Shown: in pieces, positions 47,734 to 56,783 of the stretch
Layout of the letters: each line of letters opens with the position of its first letter
How positions within the stretch are numbered: position 1 is the stretch's first letter
Origin: Micromonospora sp. CP22
Lineage (GTDB): Bacteria; Actinomycetota; Actinomycetes; Mycobacteriales; Micromonosporaceae
Direction of reading: 5' to 3'
Length of the DNA stretch: 64,000 nt
Assembly (NCBI RefSeq): GCF_009712475.1
Contig: NZ_VCJO01000017.1
Location: 26,236 to 90,235 of the forward strand
The notes under the pieces: generated by a model
Database searches by the model: none
What the model was told of the DNA's origin: nothing
What the model saw: the letters and a program-made list of their open reading frames with translations, nothing else
Translations under genes and position numbers: made by a program

Positions 47734-47806
47734 GTCACACCAAGATCAAACGAGGACATGCAGTGATTATCCGCCATCGCCGCACCCGGCCACCTGCGCG
47801 GATTGA

Positions 47807-48844
47807 TCATCGGGGGCGTCGACGTGCGCGTCGTCTCGCCCGACGCCGTGCTCTCGGTAGCCCCGTAGCCGGCCAGCCGTCCAGGCGAGACGGAGGCACT
47901 CCCCGGCGGAGCAGGTCGTCCAGCAACAGCGCCAGCGAGTAGGTCGGATGGTCGGCCAGCACCCGTTCCAGGGCCACCGCCGCGAGCGCGCCCTGCCCGT
48001 CCCGCCAAGCGGCGAACGCGAGCAGCGAACCGGGGGCGGCGATCAACTCCGGCGCGGACCGACGCAACATCTCGGCCCAGAACACGACGTCCTCGTCGCG
48101 GCCGTCGGTGCGCTCCCAGGCGTGGTCGCGTACCGGCAGGTGGGTGAGGAGCAGACAGAGCCAGGCGATCTCGTCGTCGGTCAGCCGTGCGCCGTCGCGG
48201 TGGCGACGCCGCGCGGTCCGCAACGCCGCCGCGCCGGCCGTACGCACGGCCCGAGCGCCGAGCAGGTCGGCGGCGGGTGCGGCGACCAGCAGCTCGGTGA
48301 GACGTCGCTGCGCCCGTTCGACCGCCTGCCGCATCGCCTCCCCACCGACCGGGGCCACCTGCGCGGCGAGTGCCGCACGATCGGGTAGCGCGACCTGGCC
48401 GGCGAAGACCGCCGCCGCGGGCACCGTGCTGGCCAGCGGGTCGTACGGAGTGCCCTCGGGCGGGCAGCAGCTCGGCTCGTCGCAGATGTAGGACCACCAC
48501 CGCCCGTCGGTGACCCGCAACGCGTCGAGAACGGCCAGCCCCGCCTCGGTCAGCGCGGCCCGGACCGCGTCCACCGCCGGGGTGACCCGGTCGGCCGGGC
48601 CGTACCCGACCACGGTGGCGGAGTCGGCGCCCTGGCGGGCGGTCACCGCCGCGATGTGTTGACCGGGCTCGTAGGGATCGGCGTCGCCAGGCAGATCACC
48701 GCGCGCCGCGAAGATGATCCGCTTACCGGACAGCGCCACCACCACGATGCTGTCGGCGGGATGGAACCCGAGCAGGTACGGCACGGCGGCGATGAGATCG
48801 GCGGGAGAGCGTACGGACAGTGGGGGCAGGTCGGTCGAGTTCAT
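47807..48844 (-). CDS. DUF4192-family protein
   Basis: A 345-residue soluble actinobacterial protein of the DUF4192 family. Seen are the conserved start LSVRSPADLIAAVPYLLGFH, DSIVVVALSGKRI, VVGYGPADRV, the segment DGRWWSYICDEPSCCPPEGTP with three Cys, and late LLAFAAWRDGQGALAAVALE. Function unknown. ATG 48844 is used rather than the frame to 48895. The tail is extremely Arg-rich (alternating Arg/Ala at 47807-47830), possibly nucleic-acid binding. The divergent interval upstream holds two DnaA-box-like sequences. Confidence 0.85.
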   Translation of the reverse strand: MNSTDLPPLSVRSPADLIAAVPYLLGFHPADSIVVVALSGKRIIFAARGDLPGDADPYEPGQHIAAVTARQGADSATVVGYGPADRVTPAVDAVRAALTEAGLAVLDALRVTDGRWWSYICDEPSCCPPEGTPYDPLASTVPAAAVFAGQVALPDRAALAAQVAPVGGEAMRQAVERAQRRLTELLVAAPAADLLGARAVRTAGAAALRTARRRHRDGARLTDDEIAWLCLLLTHLPVRDHAWERTDGRDEDVVFWAEMLRRSAPELIAAPGSLLAFAAWRDGQGALAAVALERVLADHPTYSLALLLDDLLRRGVPPSRLDGWPATGLPRARRRARRRARRRPR

Positions 48845-48883
48845 GCAGGCAGACTGCGATCCGGCGGCCGGCTGCGCCGCCCC

Positions 48884-48909
48884 TGTGGACGACACTCGGG
48901 TTATCCACA
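48884..48909. promoter_or_regulatory. Inverted pair of DnaA-box-like nonamers
   Basis: TGTGGACGA (48884-48892, complement TCGTCCACA) and TTATCCACA (48901-48909) face each other across 8 bases in the divergent interval between the DUF4192 and kinase genes. Both fit the relaxed actinobacterial DnaA box. Confidence 0.4.
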
Positions 48910-48983
48910 GTCACCGAGCGTGTTTACGCTGCTCACGCCGAAACGGCGACGGCCAGGAACCCCACCGCACGTCCGGTTGGCGA

Positions 48984-48989
48984 TACGTT
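48984..48989 (+). promoter_or_regulatory. -10 hexamer, leaderless start of kinase gene
   Basis: TACGTT ends 6 nt before ATG 48996. Confidence 0.5.
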
Positions 48990-48995
48990 GCGGGA

Positions 48996-49910
48996 ATGGA
49001 CCTGGCGTACCTGCGGGCGCATCCCGAGCAGTTGCCCACCTTCCTGACCCATCAGCGCATCCGGGAGACGCCGGTGTCCGGCGGCGACATCTGCGCCGCC
49101 TCCCGGCTGACCCTGGACGACGGTCACTCGGTGTTCGCGAAGACCTGGCCGGAGGACGCGGGGCGGCCGGTGCCGGAGGGGTTCTTCGCCGCCGAGGCGG
49201 CCGGGTTGCGCTGGCTGCGCGAGGCCGGCGCGGTCGCCGTCCCGGCGGTGCTGGTCGCGTTGCCGGAGTTGCTGGCGTTGGAGTGGGTCGAGCCGGGCGA
49301 GCCGAGCCCGGAGGCAGCCGAGCGGTTCGGGCGGGAGTTGGCCGAGTCACACCGGGCGGGCGCGCCGATGTTCGGTGCCGAGTGGCCAGGGTTCATCGGT
49401 GCGCTACCGGCGGACAACACGCCTGACGACGGCCCGTGGGCGCAGTGGTTCACCCGGACCAGGCTGCTGCCCTACCTGCGCCGCTCGGTCGACGGTGGCG
49501 CCCTCACCAGCGCCGACGCCGCCCTGGTCGAGCAGGTCATGGCCCGCATCGACGAGTTCGGCGGTGACGAGCCACCGGCGCGCATCCACGGTGACCTCTG
49601 GCCGGGCAACCTGCTCTGGGGCGCCGAGGACCGGGTTTGGCTGGTCGACCCGGCCGCGCACGGTGGCCACCGGGAGACCGACCTGGCCCAGTTGGCGCTC
49701 TTCGGCGGCCCGCCGCACCACGATCGGATCCTGGCGGCCTATCAGGAGAGCTGGCCACTGGCCGACGGGTGGCGGGCCCGGGTGCCGCTGCACCAACTGC
49801 ACCTGCTGCTCGTGCATACCGCGCTCTTCGGTGCCGCGTACCGTGATTCGGTAATCAGGACCGCCCGGGACGCCCTGAGCGGGGCTGGTCGCGCTACCGT
49901 CGACCGGTGA
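48996..49910 (+). CDS. Fructosamine-kinase-like phosphotransferase
   Basis: A 304-residue protein kinase-like fold enzyme of the fructosamine kinase/aminoglycoside phosphotransferase group, which in the fructosamine branch phosphorylates glycated proteins or amino acids for repair. Seen are VFAKTWPE (ATP-binding Lys), LALEWVEPGEPSPEAAERFG, the catalytic loop RIHGDLWPGNLLWG with Asp and Asn, and metal-binding VWLVDPAAHGGHRETDLAQL. The last motif favours fructosamine kinase over antibiotic-modifying enzymes. The stop overlaps the moaA start (GTGA), so the two are coupled, although their functions appear unrelated. Confidence 0.88.
   Translation: MDLAYLRAHPEQLPTFLTHQRIRETPVSGGDICAASRLTLDDGHSVFAKTWPEDAGRPVPEGFFAAEAAGLRWLREAGAVAVPAVLVALPELLALEWVEPGEPSPEAAERFGRELAESHRAGAPMFGAEWPGFIGALPADNTPDDGPWAQWFTRTRLLPYLRRSVDGGALTSADAALVEQVMARIDEFGGDEPPARIHGDLWPGNLLWGAEDRVWLVDPAAHGGHRETDLAQLALFGGPPHHDRILAAYQESWPLADGWRARVPLHQLHLLLVHTALFGAAYRDSVIRTARDALSGAGRATVDR
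49895..49900 (+). promoter_or_regulatory. -10-like hexamer before moaA
   Basis: TACCGT ends 6 nt before GTG 49907, inside the end of the kinase gene. Confidence 0.4.
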
Positions 49911-50914
49911 GCCTTCACCCGCCGACCGGCCTCGTCGACCGGTACGGTCGTGTCGCCCGGAGCCTACGGGTGTCCCTGACCGACAAGTGCAATCTGCGCT
50001 GCACCTACTGCATGCCGGCTGAGGGTCTGCCCTGGCTGGCCGGGCCGCAGGTGCTCACCGACGACGAGTTGGTCCGGCTGATCCGGATCGCGGTGTGCCA
50101 GCTCGGCGTCGACGAGGTGCGGTTCACCGGCGGTGAACCCCTCATCCGCCCAGGTCTGGTCGGCATCGTCGCCGCCGTCTCGGCACTCGACCCGCGCCCC
50201 CGGATCTCGTTGACCACGAACGGCATCGGTCTGGACCGGGTCGCTCCCACCCTCCGCGCCGCCGGTCTCGACCGGGTGAACGTCTCACTCGACACCCTGG
50301 ACCGGGAACGCTTCCTCCGGCTCACCCGCCGGGACCGGTTGGCCGACGTGCTGACCGGGCTGGCCGGTGCGGCCACCGCCGGGCTCACCCCGGTCAAGAT
50401 CAACACTGTGTTGATGCGGGGCGTCAACGACGACGAGGCACCGGCGTTGCTCCGCTTCGCCCTCGATCACGGCTACCAGCTGCGGTTCATCGAACAGATG
50501 CCGCTGGACGCCCAGCACGGCTGGGATCGCGCCGCCATGGTGACCGCCGACGAGATCCTGACGGCGCTGCGGTCCGCGTACGATCTCAGCCCGGATCCGG
50601 CCGAGCGCGGTGCCGCTCCTGCGGAGACCTGGCTGGTCGACGGTGGCCCGGCCCGGGTCGGCGTGATCGGCACGGTGACCCGGCCCTTCTGCGGCGACTG
50701 CGACCGGACCCGCCTCACCGCCGACGGGCAGATCCGCAACTGCCTGTTCGCCACCGAGGAGTCCGACCTACGCGGCGCGTTGCGGGCCGGAGCCGACGAC
50801 GAGGAACTCGCCCGCCGCTGGCGGGCGGCGATGTCGAGCAAGCGGGCCGGGCACGGCATCGACGATCCGTCCTTCCTGCAACCGGCCCGGCCGATGTCGG
50901 CCATCGGAGGCTGA
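49907..50914 (+). CDS. moaA: GTP 3',8-cyclase MoaA
   Basis: Radical SAM enzyme for the first step of molybdenum cofactor synthesis, converting GTP with MoaC to cyclic pyranopterin monophosphate. The 335-residue protein has the SAM cluster motif CNLRCTYC (about residues 28-35), VRFTGGEPLIRPG, SLTTNGIGL, RVNVSLDTLD, and a C-terminal second [4Fe-4S] cluster: FCGDCDRTRLTADGQIRNC. It ends in Gly-Gly, as required for catalysis. GTG 49907 overlaps the preceding stop. moaD follows two nt after the stop; moaC is 13 kb away on the other strand. Confidence 0.96.
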   Translation: MSLHPPTGLVDRYGRVARSLRVSLTDKCNLRCTYCMPAEGLPWLAGPQVLTDDELVRLIRIAVCQLGVDEVRFTGGEPLIRPGLVGIVAAVSALDPRPRISLTTNGIGLDRVAPTLRAAGLDRVNVSLDTLDRERFLRLTRRDRLADVLTGLAGAATAGLTPVKINTVLMRGVNDDEAPALLRFALDHGYQLRFIEQMPLDAQHGWDRAAMVTADEILTALRSAYDLSPDPAERGAAPAETWLVDGGPARVGVIGTVTRPFCGDCDRTRLTADGQIRNCLFATEESDLRGALRAGADDEELARRWRAAMSSKRAGHGIDDPSFLQPARPMSAIGG

Positions 50915-50916
50915 TC

Positions 50917-51165
50917 ATGGCGACCGTCACGGTCCGGTACTTCGCCGGGGCGCGCGCTGCGGCAGGCCGCGCCGAGGAGTCCACCATTGCCGGCCGGTCA
51001 TTGGACGAGGTGGTGGCTGAGCTGGCCGAACGGCACGGTGAGCGGCTGGTTTCGGTCTTGGCGGTGTCGAGTTTTCTGATCGACGGCGTGACCTGTCATG
51101 ATCGGCGGAAGCCGCTGCCGGCCGGGGCGACGATCGACGTCCTGCCCCCCTTCGCCGGCGGCTGA
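50917..51165 (+). CDS. moaD: MoaD-family molybdopterin synthase sulfur carrier
   Basis: Ubiquitin-like small subunit of molybdopterin synthase, which delivers sulfur as a C-terminal thiocarboxylate. The 82-residue protein begins VTVRYFAGARAAAG, contains DGVTCHDRRKPLPAGATIDV, and ends in DVLPPFAGG with the essential Gly-Gly. GGAGG, formed by the final moaA codons, stands before ATG 50917, so translation is tied to moaA. The large subunit gene moaE is at 61106-61525. Confidence 0.94.
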   Translation: MATVTVRYFAGARAAAGRAEESTIAGRSLDEVVAELAERHGERLVSVLAVSSFLIDGVTCHDRRKPLPAGATIDVLPPFAGG

Positions 51166-51179
51166 GGGGGATTCCACAC

Positions 51180-52463
51180 GTGTTCGCGGTACTCGGCTTC
51201 GTGACCACCCTTGCCGTGATCACCGGGTTGATCCATCTCTACCTGTGGAAGCGGCTGGTCAAGGACACCACCACCGCCGGGCGCTGGCGGCGGATCGGCA
51301 CCGTCACCGCCGTGGTGCTGGCCCTGCTCGTACCGGCGACCATGATCGGCACGCGCGCCGGGATGTACTGGCTGGCCTGGCCGGGCTACCTATGGCTCGC
51401 GCTGATGTTCTACCTACTGGTGCTGCTCGTCGTGCTGGAGGTCCCGATGCTGGTGGCGCGGCTGGTGCTGCGCCGCCGGGCGGGCCTGTCCGCACCGCAG
51501 CCGGTCCTCGTCGGCCCGGACGGGGCCGAGTCGTCGGACGGCCGGTCGACCACCGAGCCGCCTCCGCCGACCGGCGACGCCCCGGTGGCTCCCCCGGCGG
51601 TCGGTGCCGTCGGCGGTGACCACGATCCCAGCCGTCGCCTGCTGCTCGCCCGCAGCGCCGCGATCTTCGCCGGGCTCACCGCCACCGGTCTGGTCGGCTA
51701 CGGCGTACGCACCGCGATGGGGCCACCACGGCTGGACCGGGTGCAGATCCCGCTGGCCAAGCTGCCCCGCAGCATGGACGGACTGCGCATCGCCACCGTG
51801 TCGGACATCCACATCGGGCCGCTGAGCGGTCGGGCGCACACCGAGCGGATCGTGGCCGCGATCAACCGGCTGGACGCCGACATCGTCGCCGTGGTCGGGG
51901 ACCTGGTCGACGGCACGGTCGCCGAGTTGGGCAACGCCGCGGCGCCCCTGCGCGACCTGCGGTCGCGGCACGGCAGCTACTTCGTCACCGGCAACCACGA
52001 GTACTACTCCGGCGTGGAGGAGTGGGTGACCGAGGTGGACCGGCTCGGGCTGCGGGTGCTCCAGAACCGACGGCTGGAGATCGCCACCCGGGGCGGGGCG
52101 ATCGACCTGGCGGGGGTCAACGACGTCTCCGCTGCCGGCAGCGGCGTCTCCGCGCCGCCGGACTACGACGCCGCGCTGGGCGACCGCGATCCGTCCCGGC
52201 CGGTGGTGCTGCTGGCCCACCAGCCGGTGGCCGCGTTGGAGGCCGCGCGGTACGGGGTCGACCTGCAACTCTCCGGCCACACCCACGGCGGCCAGATCGT
52301 CCCCTTCAACCTGCTGGTCAGGCTCGAACAGCCGGTCGTCTCCGGGCTCGGTGAGGTGGACGGGACGAAGGTCTACGTGACCAACGGCGCCGGCTTCTGG
52401 GGCCCGCCGGTACGCGTCGGCGCGGAGCCTCAGATCACCCTCGTCGAGCTTCGCTCGGCATAG
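51180..52463 (+). CDS. Membrane-anchored metallophosphoesterase
   Basis: A 427-residue protein with three to four N-terminal membrane helices (to about residue 105), a Pro/Ala-rich linker, another hydrophobic segment near 160-180, and a C-terminal calcineurin-like phosphoesterase domain. All metal motifs are intact: VSDIHIGPLS (Asp-x-His), VVGDLVDG, VTGNHEYYSG, LLAHQP and LSGHTHGGQI. The type is YkuE/YaeI-like, active on phospholipid headgroups or UDP-diacylglucosamine in other bacteria; the substrate here is unknown. GAGGGGG precedes GTG 51180, 14 nt after moaD. Confidence 0.9.
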   Translation: MFAVLGFVTTLAVITGLIHLYLWKRLVKDTTTAGRWRRIGTVTAVVLALLVPATMIGTRAGMYWLAWPGYLWLALMFYLLVLLVVLEVPMLVARLVLRRRAGLSAPQPVLVGPDGAESSDGRSTTEPPPPTGDAPVAPPAVGAVGGDHDPSRRLLLARSAAIFAGLTATGLVGYGVRTAMGPPRLDRVQIPLAKLPRSMDGLRIATVSDIHIGPLSGRAHTERIVAAINRLDADIVAVVGDLVDGTVAELGNAAAPLRDLRSRHGSYFVTGNHEYYSGVEEWVTEVDRLGLRVLQNRRLEIATRGGAIDLAGVNDVSAAGSGVSAPPDYDAALGDRDPSRPVVLLAHQPVAALEAARYGVDLQLSGHTHGGQIVPFNLLVRLEQPVVSGLGEVDGTKVYVTNGAGFWGPPVRVGAEPQITLVELRSA

Positions 52464-52524
52464 CGCAGCTCACCTACGTGCGTGGCGCCGAGCGGGAGCG
52501 CGGCCGGTCGTGGCAGGATGCGGC

Positions 52525-55500
52525 GTGCCTCCGTTCAGCGCCGTACCCCCCGGTGGCCCCCCGCCCTTCGTCGCGGACCTGCACATCCACTCGAAGTACT
52601 CGCGGGCCTGTAGCCGTGACCTGACCCTGCCGAACCTCGGTTGGTGGGCGCGACGCAAGGGCATCGCGGTGCTCGGTACCGGCGACTTCACCCACCCCGC
52701 CTGGTACGACCACCTGCGGGAGACGTTGCACCCGGCCGAGCCGGGCCTGTACCGGCTGTCACCGGAGGCGGAACGGGACATCGCCCGGCGGCTGCCACCC
52801 CGGCTGGCCAGCACGGCGGAGAGCGACCCGGTCCGGTTCATGCTCAGCGTGGAGATCTCCACGATCTACAAGCGGGACGACCGGACGCGCAAGGTCCACC
52901 ACCTCATCTACCTGCCGGACCTGGACGCCGTGGGCAGGTTCAACGCCGCCCTCGGCCGGATCGGCAACCTCGGCTCGGACGGCCGTCCCATCCTCGGCCT
53001 CGACTCGCGGGACCTGCTGGAGATCACGCTGGAGGCGAGCGAGGACGGGTACCTCGTCCCGGCGCACATCTGGACCCCGTGGTTCTCGGCCCTCGGCTCG
53101 AAGTCCGGCTTCGACGCGATCGCCGACTGCTACGCCGACCTGGCGGAGCACATCTTCGCGGTGGAGACCGGGCTCTCCTCCGACCCGGAGATGAACTGGC
53201 GGGTGGGCAGCCTGGACCGCTATCGGCTGGTGTCCAACTCCGACGCGCACTCGCCACCGGCGCTCGCCCGGGAGGCCACGGTCTTCACCTCACCCCGGGA
53301 CTACTTCGGCATCCGGGAGGCGCTGCGGACCGGTGACGGCCTCGCCGGGACGATCGAGTTCTTCCCGGAGGAGGGCAAGTACCACGCCGACGGGCACCGC
53401 CTGTGCGGGGTGAACTGGGCACCGGAGCGCACCAGGGAAGCCGGGGGACGCTGCCCGGAGTGCGGCAAGCCGCTGACGGTGGGCGTACTGAGCCGGGTCG
53501 AGGACCTGGCCGACCGACCCGAGGGGTATCGCCCGCAGCACGCTCCCGAGGTGACCCACCTGATCCAGCTCGCCGAGATCCTCGGTGAGATCAACAAGGT
53601 CGGTCCGCGCTCCAAGCGGGTCGAGGGGAAGCTCACCGAGCTGGTCGCCGCGCTCGGCCCCGAATTGGAGATCCTCACTCGCGTACCGCTGGACGAGATC
53701 GGTCGGATCGGCGGCGAGGTGCTCGCCGAGGGTATCGGTCGGCTCCGCCGGGGCGAGGTTCGTCGGGTGCCCGGCTACGACGGCGAGTACGGCGTGATCA
53801 CCCTGTTCGACCCGACCGAGCTGAGCGGCACTACGGCGTCCACCGGCCAGGAGACGCTGTTCGACGTACCGGTGCCCGCGCAGCGGCGTGCTCCGCAGGC
53901 CGCACCGAAGACGGAAGCCGGTGCGCGGCGGACGGCGGCGAAGCCCGAGCCGAAGCGCCGGGCGGCGGCGACCCCGGCACCGCCCATCGCGCCGGCCCCC
54001 TCCCCGCACGAGCCGTTCGAACCGATGCTCGCCGGCATGGAGGAGGTCGGCACCGGTCTGCTCGACCGGCTCGACGCGATGCAACGGGTGGCCGCCTCGG
54101 CCCCCGGAGGCCCGCTGCTGATCGTCGCCGGGCCGGGCACCGGCAAGACGCGGACGTTGACCCACCGCATCGCGTACCTCTGCGCCGAGCTGAACGTCTT
54201 CCCCGAGCAGTGCCTGGCCATCACGTTCACCCGGCGGGCTGCGGAGGAGCTGCGGCATCGCCTCGACGGCCTGCTCGGCCCGGTCGCCGAGGACGTCACC
54301 GTCGGCACCTTCCACTCGCTCGGGCTGACCATCCTGCGGGAGAACGCCGAGGCCGCCGGTCTGCCCGAGGATTTCCGCATCGCCGACGACGCGGAGCGGG
54401 CGACCGCGCGGACCGATGCCGGGGACGATCCGGCCCGCTACGCCGCGCTGCTGCGCAAGCAGGGACTGGTGGATCTGGACGATCTGCTCACCCTGCCGGT
54501 GGCGCTGCTGCGGGAGGACCGCAAGCTGGTCGACCGGTACCGGCAGCGGTGGCGGTGGATCTTCGTGGACGAGTACCAGGACGTCGACGCGGTGCAGTAC
54601 GAGCTGTTGCGGCTGCTCAGTCCGGCCGACGGCAACCTGTGCGCGATCGGCGACCCGGACCAGGCGATCTACTCGTTCCGGGGGGCCGACGTCGGGTACT
54701 TCCTGCGCTTCTCGCAGGACTTCACCGACGCCCGGCTGGTCCGGCTCAACCGCAACTACCGGTCCTCGGCACCGATCCTGGCCGCCGCGGTGCAGGCGAT
54801 CGCCCCGTCGTCGCTGGTGCGGGGTCGCCGGTTGGATCCGGCCCGGCTCGACCCGGAGGCACCGCTGGTCGGTCGGTACGCGGCGGCGTCCGTCGCCGAC
54901 GAGGCCGACTTCGTGGTACGCACCGTGGACGAACTGGTGGGCGGCCTGTCCCACCGGTCGCTGGACTCCGGCCGCATCGACGGCCGGTCGACCACGCTGT
55001 CCTTCTCGGACATCGCGGTGCTGTACCGCACCGACTCGCAGGCCGCGCCGATCGTGGACGCTCTGGCCCGAGCCAACATCCCGGTGCAGAAGCGCTCGCA
55101 CGACCGGCTGCGGGACCGGCCCGGGGTGACCGCCATCGCTCGCGAGCTGCGGCACGCCACCGGTGTCGACGGTGCGCTGCCCGCACGGGTACGCCTCGCC
55201 GGACAGGTGCTCGCCGACCGGTTCGCCACCCCGACTCTGGACGGCTCCGGCGGCGTACGCCCGGAGGATGTCCGTACCGCCGTCGACCTGTTGACGCCAC
55301 TGGCCCGTCGATGCGGTGACGACCTGGAGATGTTCCTGTCGCAGCTGGCCACCGGCGCTGAGGTGGACGCGCTCGACCCGCGCGCCGAGGCGGTCACCCT
55401 GTTGACCCTGCACGCCGCGAAGGGGCTGGAGTTCCCGGTGGTCTTCCTGGTCGGCGCCGAGGACGGTCTGCTGCCGTTGCGCTGGCCCGGCACCACGCCC

Positions 55501-55725
55501 GACGAGGCCGCGATCGCCGAGGAGCGACGGCTCTTCTTCGTCGGCTTGACCCGGGCCCAGGACCGGCTCTACGTCAGCCATGCCGCCCGCCGGTTCCGGC
55601 ACGGCGCGGAGCGGGACTGCCGCCCCTCGCCGTTCCTCGACGTGGTGGACCCGGGCCTGTTCGAGCGCCTCGGCGACAGCGAGGGCCCTCGGCGACCCAA
55701 GGACCGGCAGCTACGCCTCATCTGA
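52525..55725 (+). CDS. EndoQ-like PHP endonuclease fused to UvrD/Rep-type helicase
   Basis: A 1066-residue two-part DNA repair enzyme. N-terminal PHP domain (about 15-430): FVADLHIHSKYSRACS, GTGDFTHPAWYD, EISTIYKRDDRTRKVHHLIY, PAHIWTPWFSALGSKSGFD, SNSDAHSPPALARE, and a zinc-binding part with Cys near 294 and CPECGKP near 310. This matches the EndoQ/TIGR00375 family, which nicks DNA 5' of deaminated bases. After an Ala/Pro/Lys linker (about 445-495) comes an SF1 helicase with AGPGTGKTRT, AITFTRRAAEELRHRL, VDEYQDVDAVQYELL, IGDPDQAIYSFRGAD, LNRNYRSS and LLTLHAAKGLEFPVVFLVG. GTG 52525 or 52510. Apparently monocistronic. Confidence 0.92.
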   Translation: MPPFSAVPPGGPPPFVADLHIHSKYSRACSRDLTLPNLGWWARRKGIAVLGTGDFTHPAWYDHLRETLHPAEPGLYRLSPEAERDIARRLPPRLASTAESDPVRFMLSVEISTIYKRDDRTRKVHHLIYLPDLDAVGRFNAALGRIGNLGSDGRPILGLDSRDLLEITLEASEDGYLVPAHIWTPWFSALGSKSGFDAIADCYADLAEHIFAVETGLSSDPEMNWRVGSLDRYRLVSNSDAHSPPALAREATVFTSPRDYFGIREALRTGDGLAGTIEFFPEEGKYHADGHRLCGVNWAPERTREAGGRCPECGKPLTVGVLSRVEDLADRPEGYRPQHAPEVTHLIQLAEILGEINKVGPRSKRVEGKLTELVAALGPELEILTRVPLDEIGRIGGEVLAEGIGRLRRGEVRRVPGYDGEYGVITLFDPTELSGTTASTGQETLFDVPVPAQRRAPQAAPKTEAGARRTAAKPEPKRRAAATPAPPIAPAPSPHEPFEPMLAGMEEVGTGLLDRLDAMQRVAASAPGGPLLIVAGPGTGKTRTLTHRIAYLCAELNVFPEQCLAITFTRRAAEELRHRLDGLLGPVAEDVTVGTFHSLGLTILRENAEAAGLPEDFRIADDAERATARTDAGDDPARYAALLRKQGLVDLDDLLTLPVALLREDRKLVDRYRQRWRWIFVDEYQDVDAVQYELLRLLSPADGNLCAIGDPDQAIYSFRGADVGYFLRFSQDFTDARLVRLNRNYRSSAPILAAAVQAIAPSSLVRGRRLDPARLDPEAPLVGRYAAASVADEADFVVRTVDELVGGLSHRSLDSGRIDGRSTTLSFSDIAVLYRTDSQAAPIVDALARANIPVQKRSHDRLRDRPGVTAIARELRHATGVDGALPARVRLAGQVLADRFATPTLDGSGGVRPEDVRTAVDLLTPLARRCGDDLEMFLSQLATGAEVDALDPRAEAVTLLTLHAAKGLEFPVVFLVGAEDGLLPLRWPGTTPDEAAIAEERRLFFVGLTRAQDRLYVSHAARRFRHGAERDCRPSPFLDVVDPGLFERLGDSEGPRRPKDRQLRLI

Positions 55726-55891
55726 GGATCGGCGGTCCGCCCGGGCACCGGTTCGTCGGTAAGGACGGTGAGTGCCCCCGACGCCCGCTACCCTTCCGGC
55801 AGGCGCGGGGTCGCTTGGCTACCGTACGCACTGGCGGTGTGCGGCGGACAAACCCACCGGCTTCCACCCCCGAAGGCTCAGGAGGGCGTGC

Positions 55892-56770
55892 ATGGGGAAC
55901 TACGGACCACCGGGTCCAGGCCCGCAGCCGTGGCACGAGCCGGAACCCGGTGAGCACCCGTGGCGCGAGCCGCAACCCGAGCAGTGGTACGGCCACGGTC
56001 AGCCGCCCGGCCCCTCCCACGACCCGGGCCGCGCCTACCAGCCGGGTCAGCCCTACGGTGACCAGTCCTACGGCGACCAGTCCTACGGTGGCGCTCCCGG
56101 GCGGACCTACGGGTCGGGTCCGGAGTACCCGCCCGCCCAGCACCACGGGTACGGCCAGGACTACGGCTACGGGGATGGCCAGCGGTACGGGTCCGGCCAG
56201 TCGTACGACCCGGGCGGCGAGCGGTACGACGCGACCACGGCGGCACCGGACGGGTGGACGCAGTCCGCCGACCGACCTGATGTGGCCACCGGCTACGCCG
56301 GCACACCCGCGCCCCCGCCGCAGCGTCGGCGCGGCTGGATGCTCGTCGCCCTGGCCGCCGTGCTGGTGCTGGCGTTGGGCGGCGCGACCACGTACTACCT
56401 GGTCGGGCAGGACGACGAGACAACCACTCCGGTGGCTGCTCCGACCGAGGAGGTGGCATCCACGCCGGATGCGGGGGACGAGGAGGATCTCCCCGACGAG
56501 CCGGCTCCCGCCTCCTCCGCAGACGCCCGCTTCGTGCAGGCCGGGCAGTGCGTACGCAACGAGGCAGCCGCCGGTGACCAGCCCAGGTTGGCGCTGAGCG
56601 ACTGCGTGCCGAGGTCGTACGAGGTGCTGAAACGCTTCGACGGCAAGACCAGTGGCGAGCGGGACGCCGAGGAGAAGTGCGCTGCGGTGGACGGTTACAC
56701 CAACTGGTACTTCTACGACAGCGAGCTGGATTCGCTCGACTTCGTGCTCTGTCTCAAGCGGCGCGACTGA
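55892..56770 (+). CDS. Membrane-anchored protein with disordered N-terminus (LppU/SCO3897-like)
   Basis: A 292-residue protein. The first 160 residues are Pro/Gly/Tyr/Gln-rich and disordered, with short repeats such as YGDQSYGDQSYGG. One membrane helix (GWMLVALAAVLVLALGGATTYYLV) follows, then an acidic linker and an extracellular domain of about 75 residues with three Cys (GQCVRNE, LSDCVPRSYEV, EEKCAAVDGYTNW). A fourth Cys is in FVLCLKRRD. The Cys pattern and the VLKRFDGKTSGERDAEEKC stretch resemble the LppU/SCO3897 family of actinobacteria. ATG 55892 has GGAGGG five bases upstream. Function unknown. Confidence 0.8.
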   Translation: MGNYGPPGPGPQPWHEPEPGEHPWREPQPEQWYGHGQPPGPSHDPGRAYQPGQPYGDQSYGDQSYGGAPGRTYGSGPEYPPAQHHGYGQDYGYGDGQRYGSGQSYDPGGERYDATTAAPDGWTQSADRPDVATGYAGTPAPPPQRRRGWMLVALAAVLVLALGGATTYYLVGQDDETTTPVAAPTEEVASTPDAGDEEDLPDEPAPASSADARFVQAGQCVRNEAAAGDQPRLALSDCVPRSYEVLKRFDGKTSGERDAEEKCAAVDGYTNWYFYDSELDSLDFVLCLKRRD

Positions 56771-56783
56771 CGGCCGATTCCCA

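Noticed and set aside
53290..55602. 770-residue open frame on the minus strand
   Set aside because: It is entirely antisense to the EndoQ/UvrD fusion, has Arg/Gly/Gln-rich composition typical of a shadow frame in GC-rich DNA and shows no family motif.
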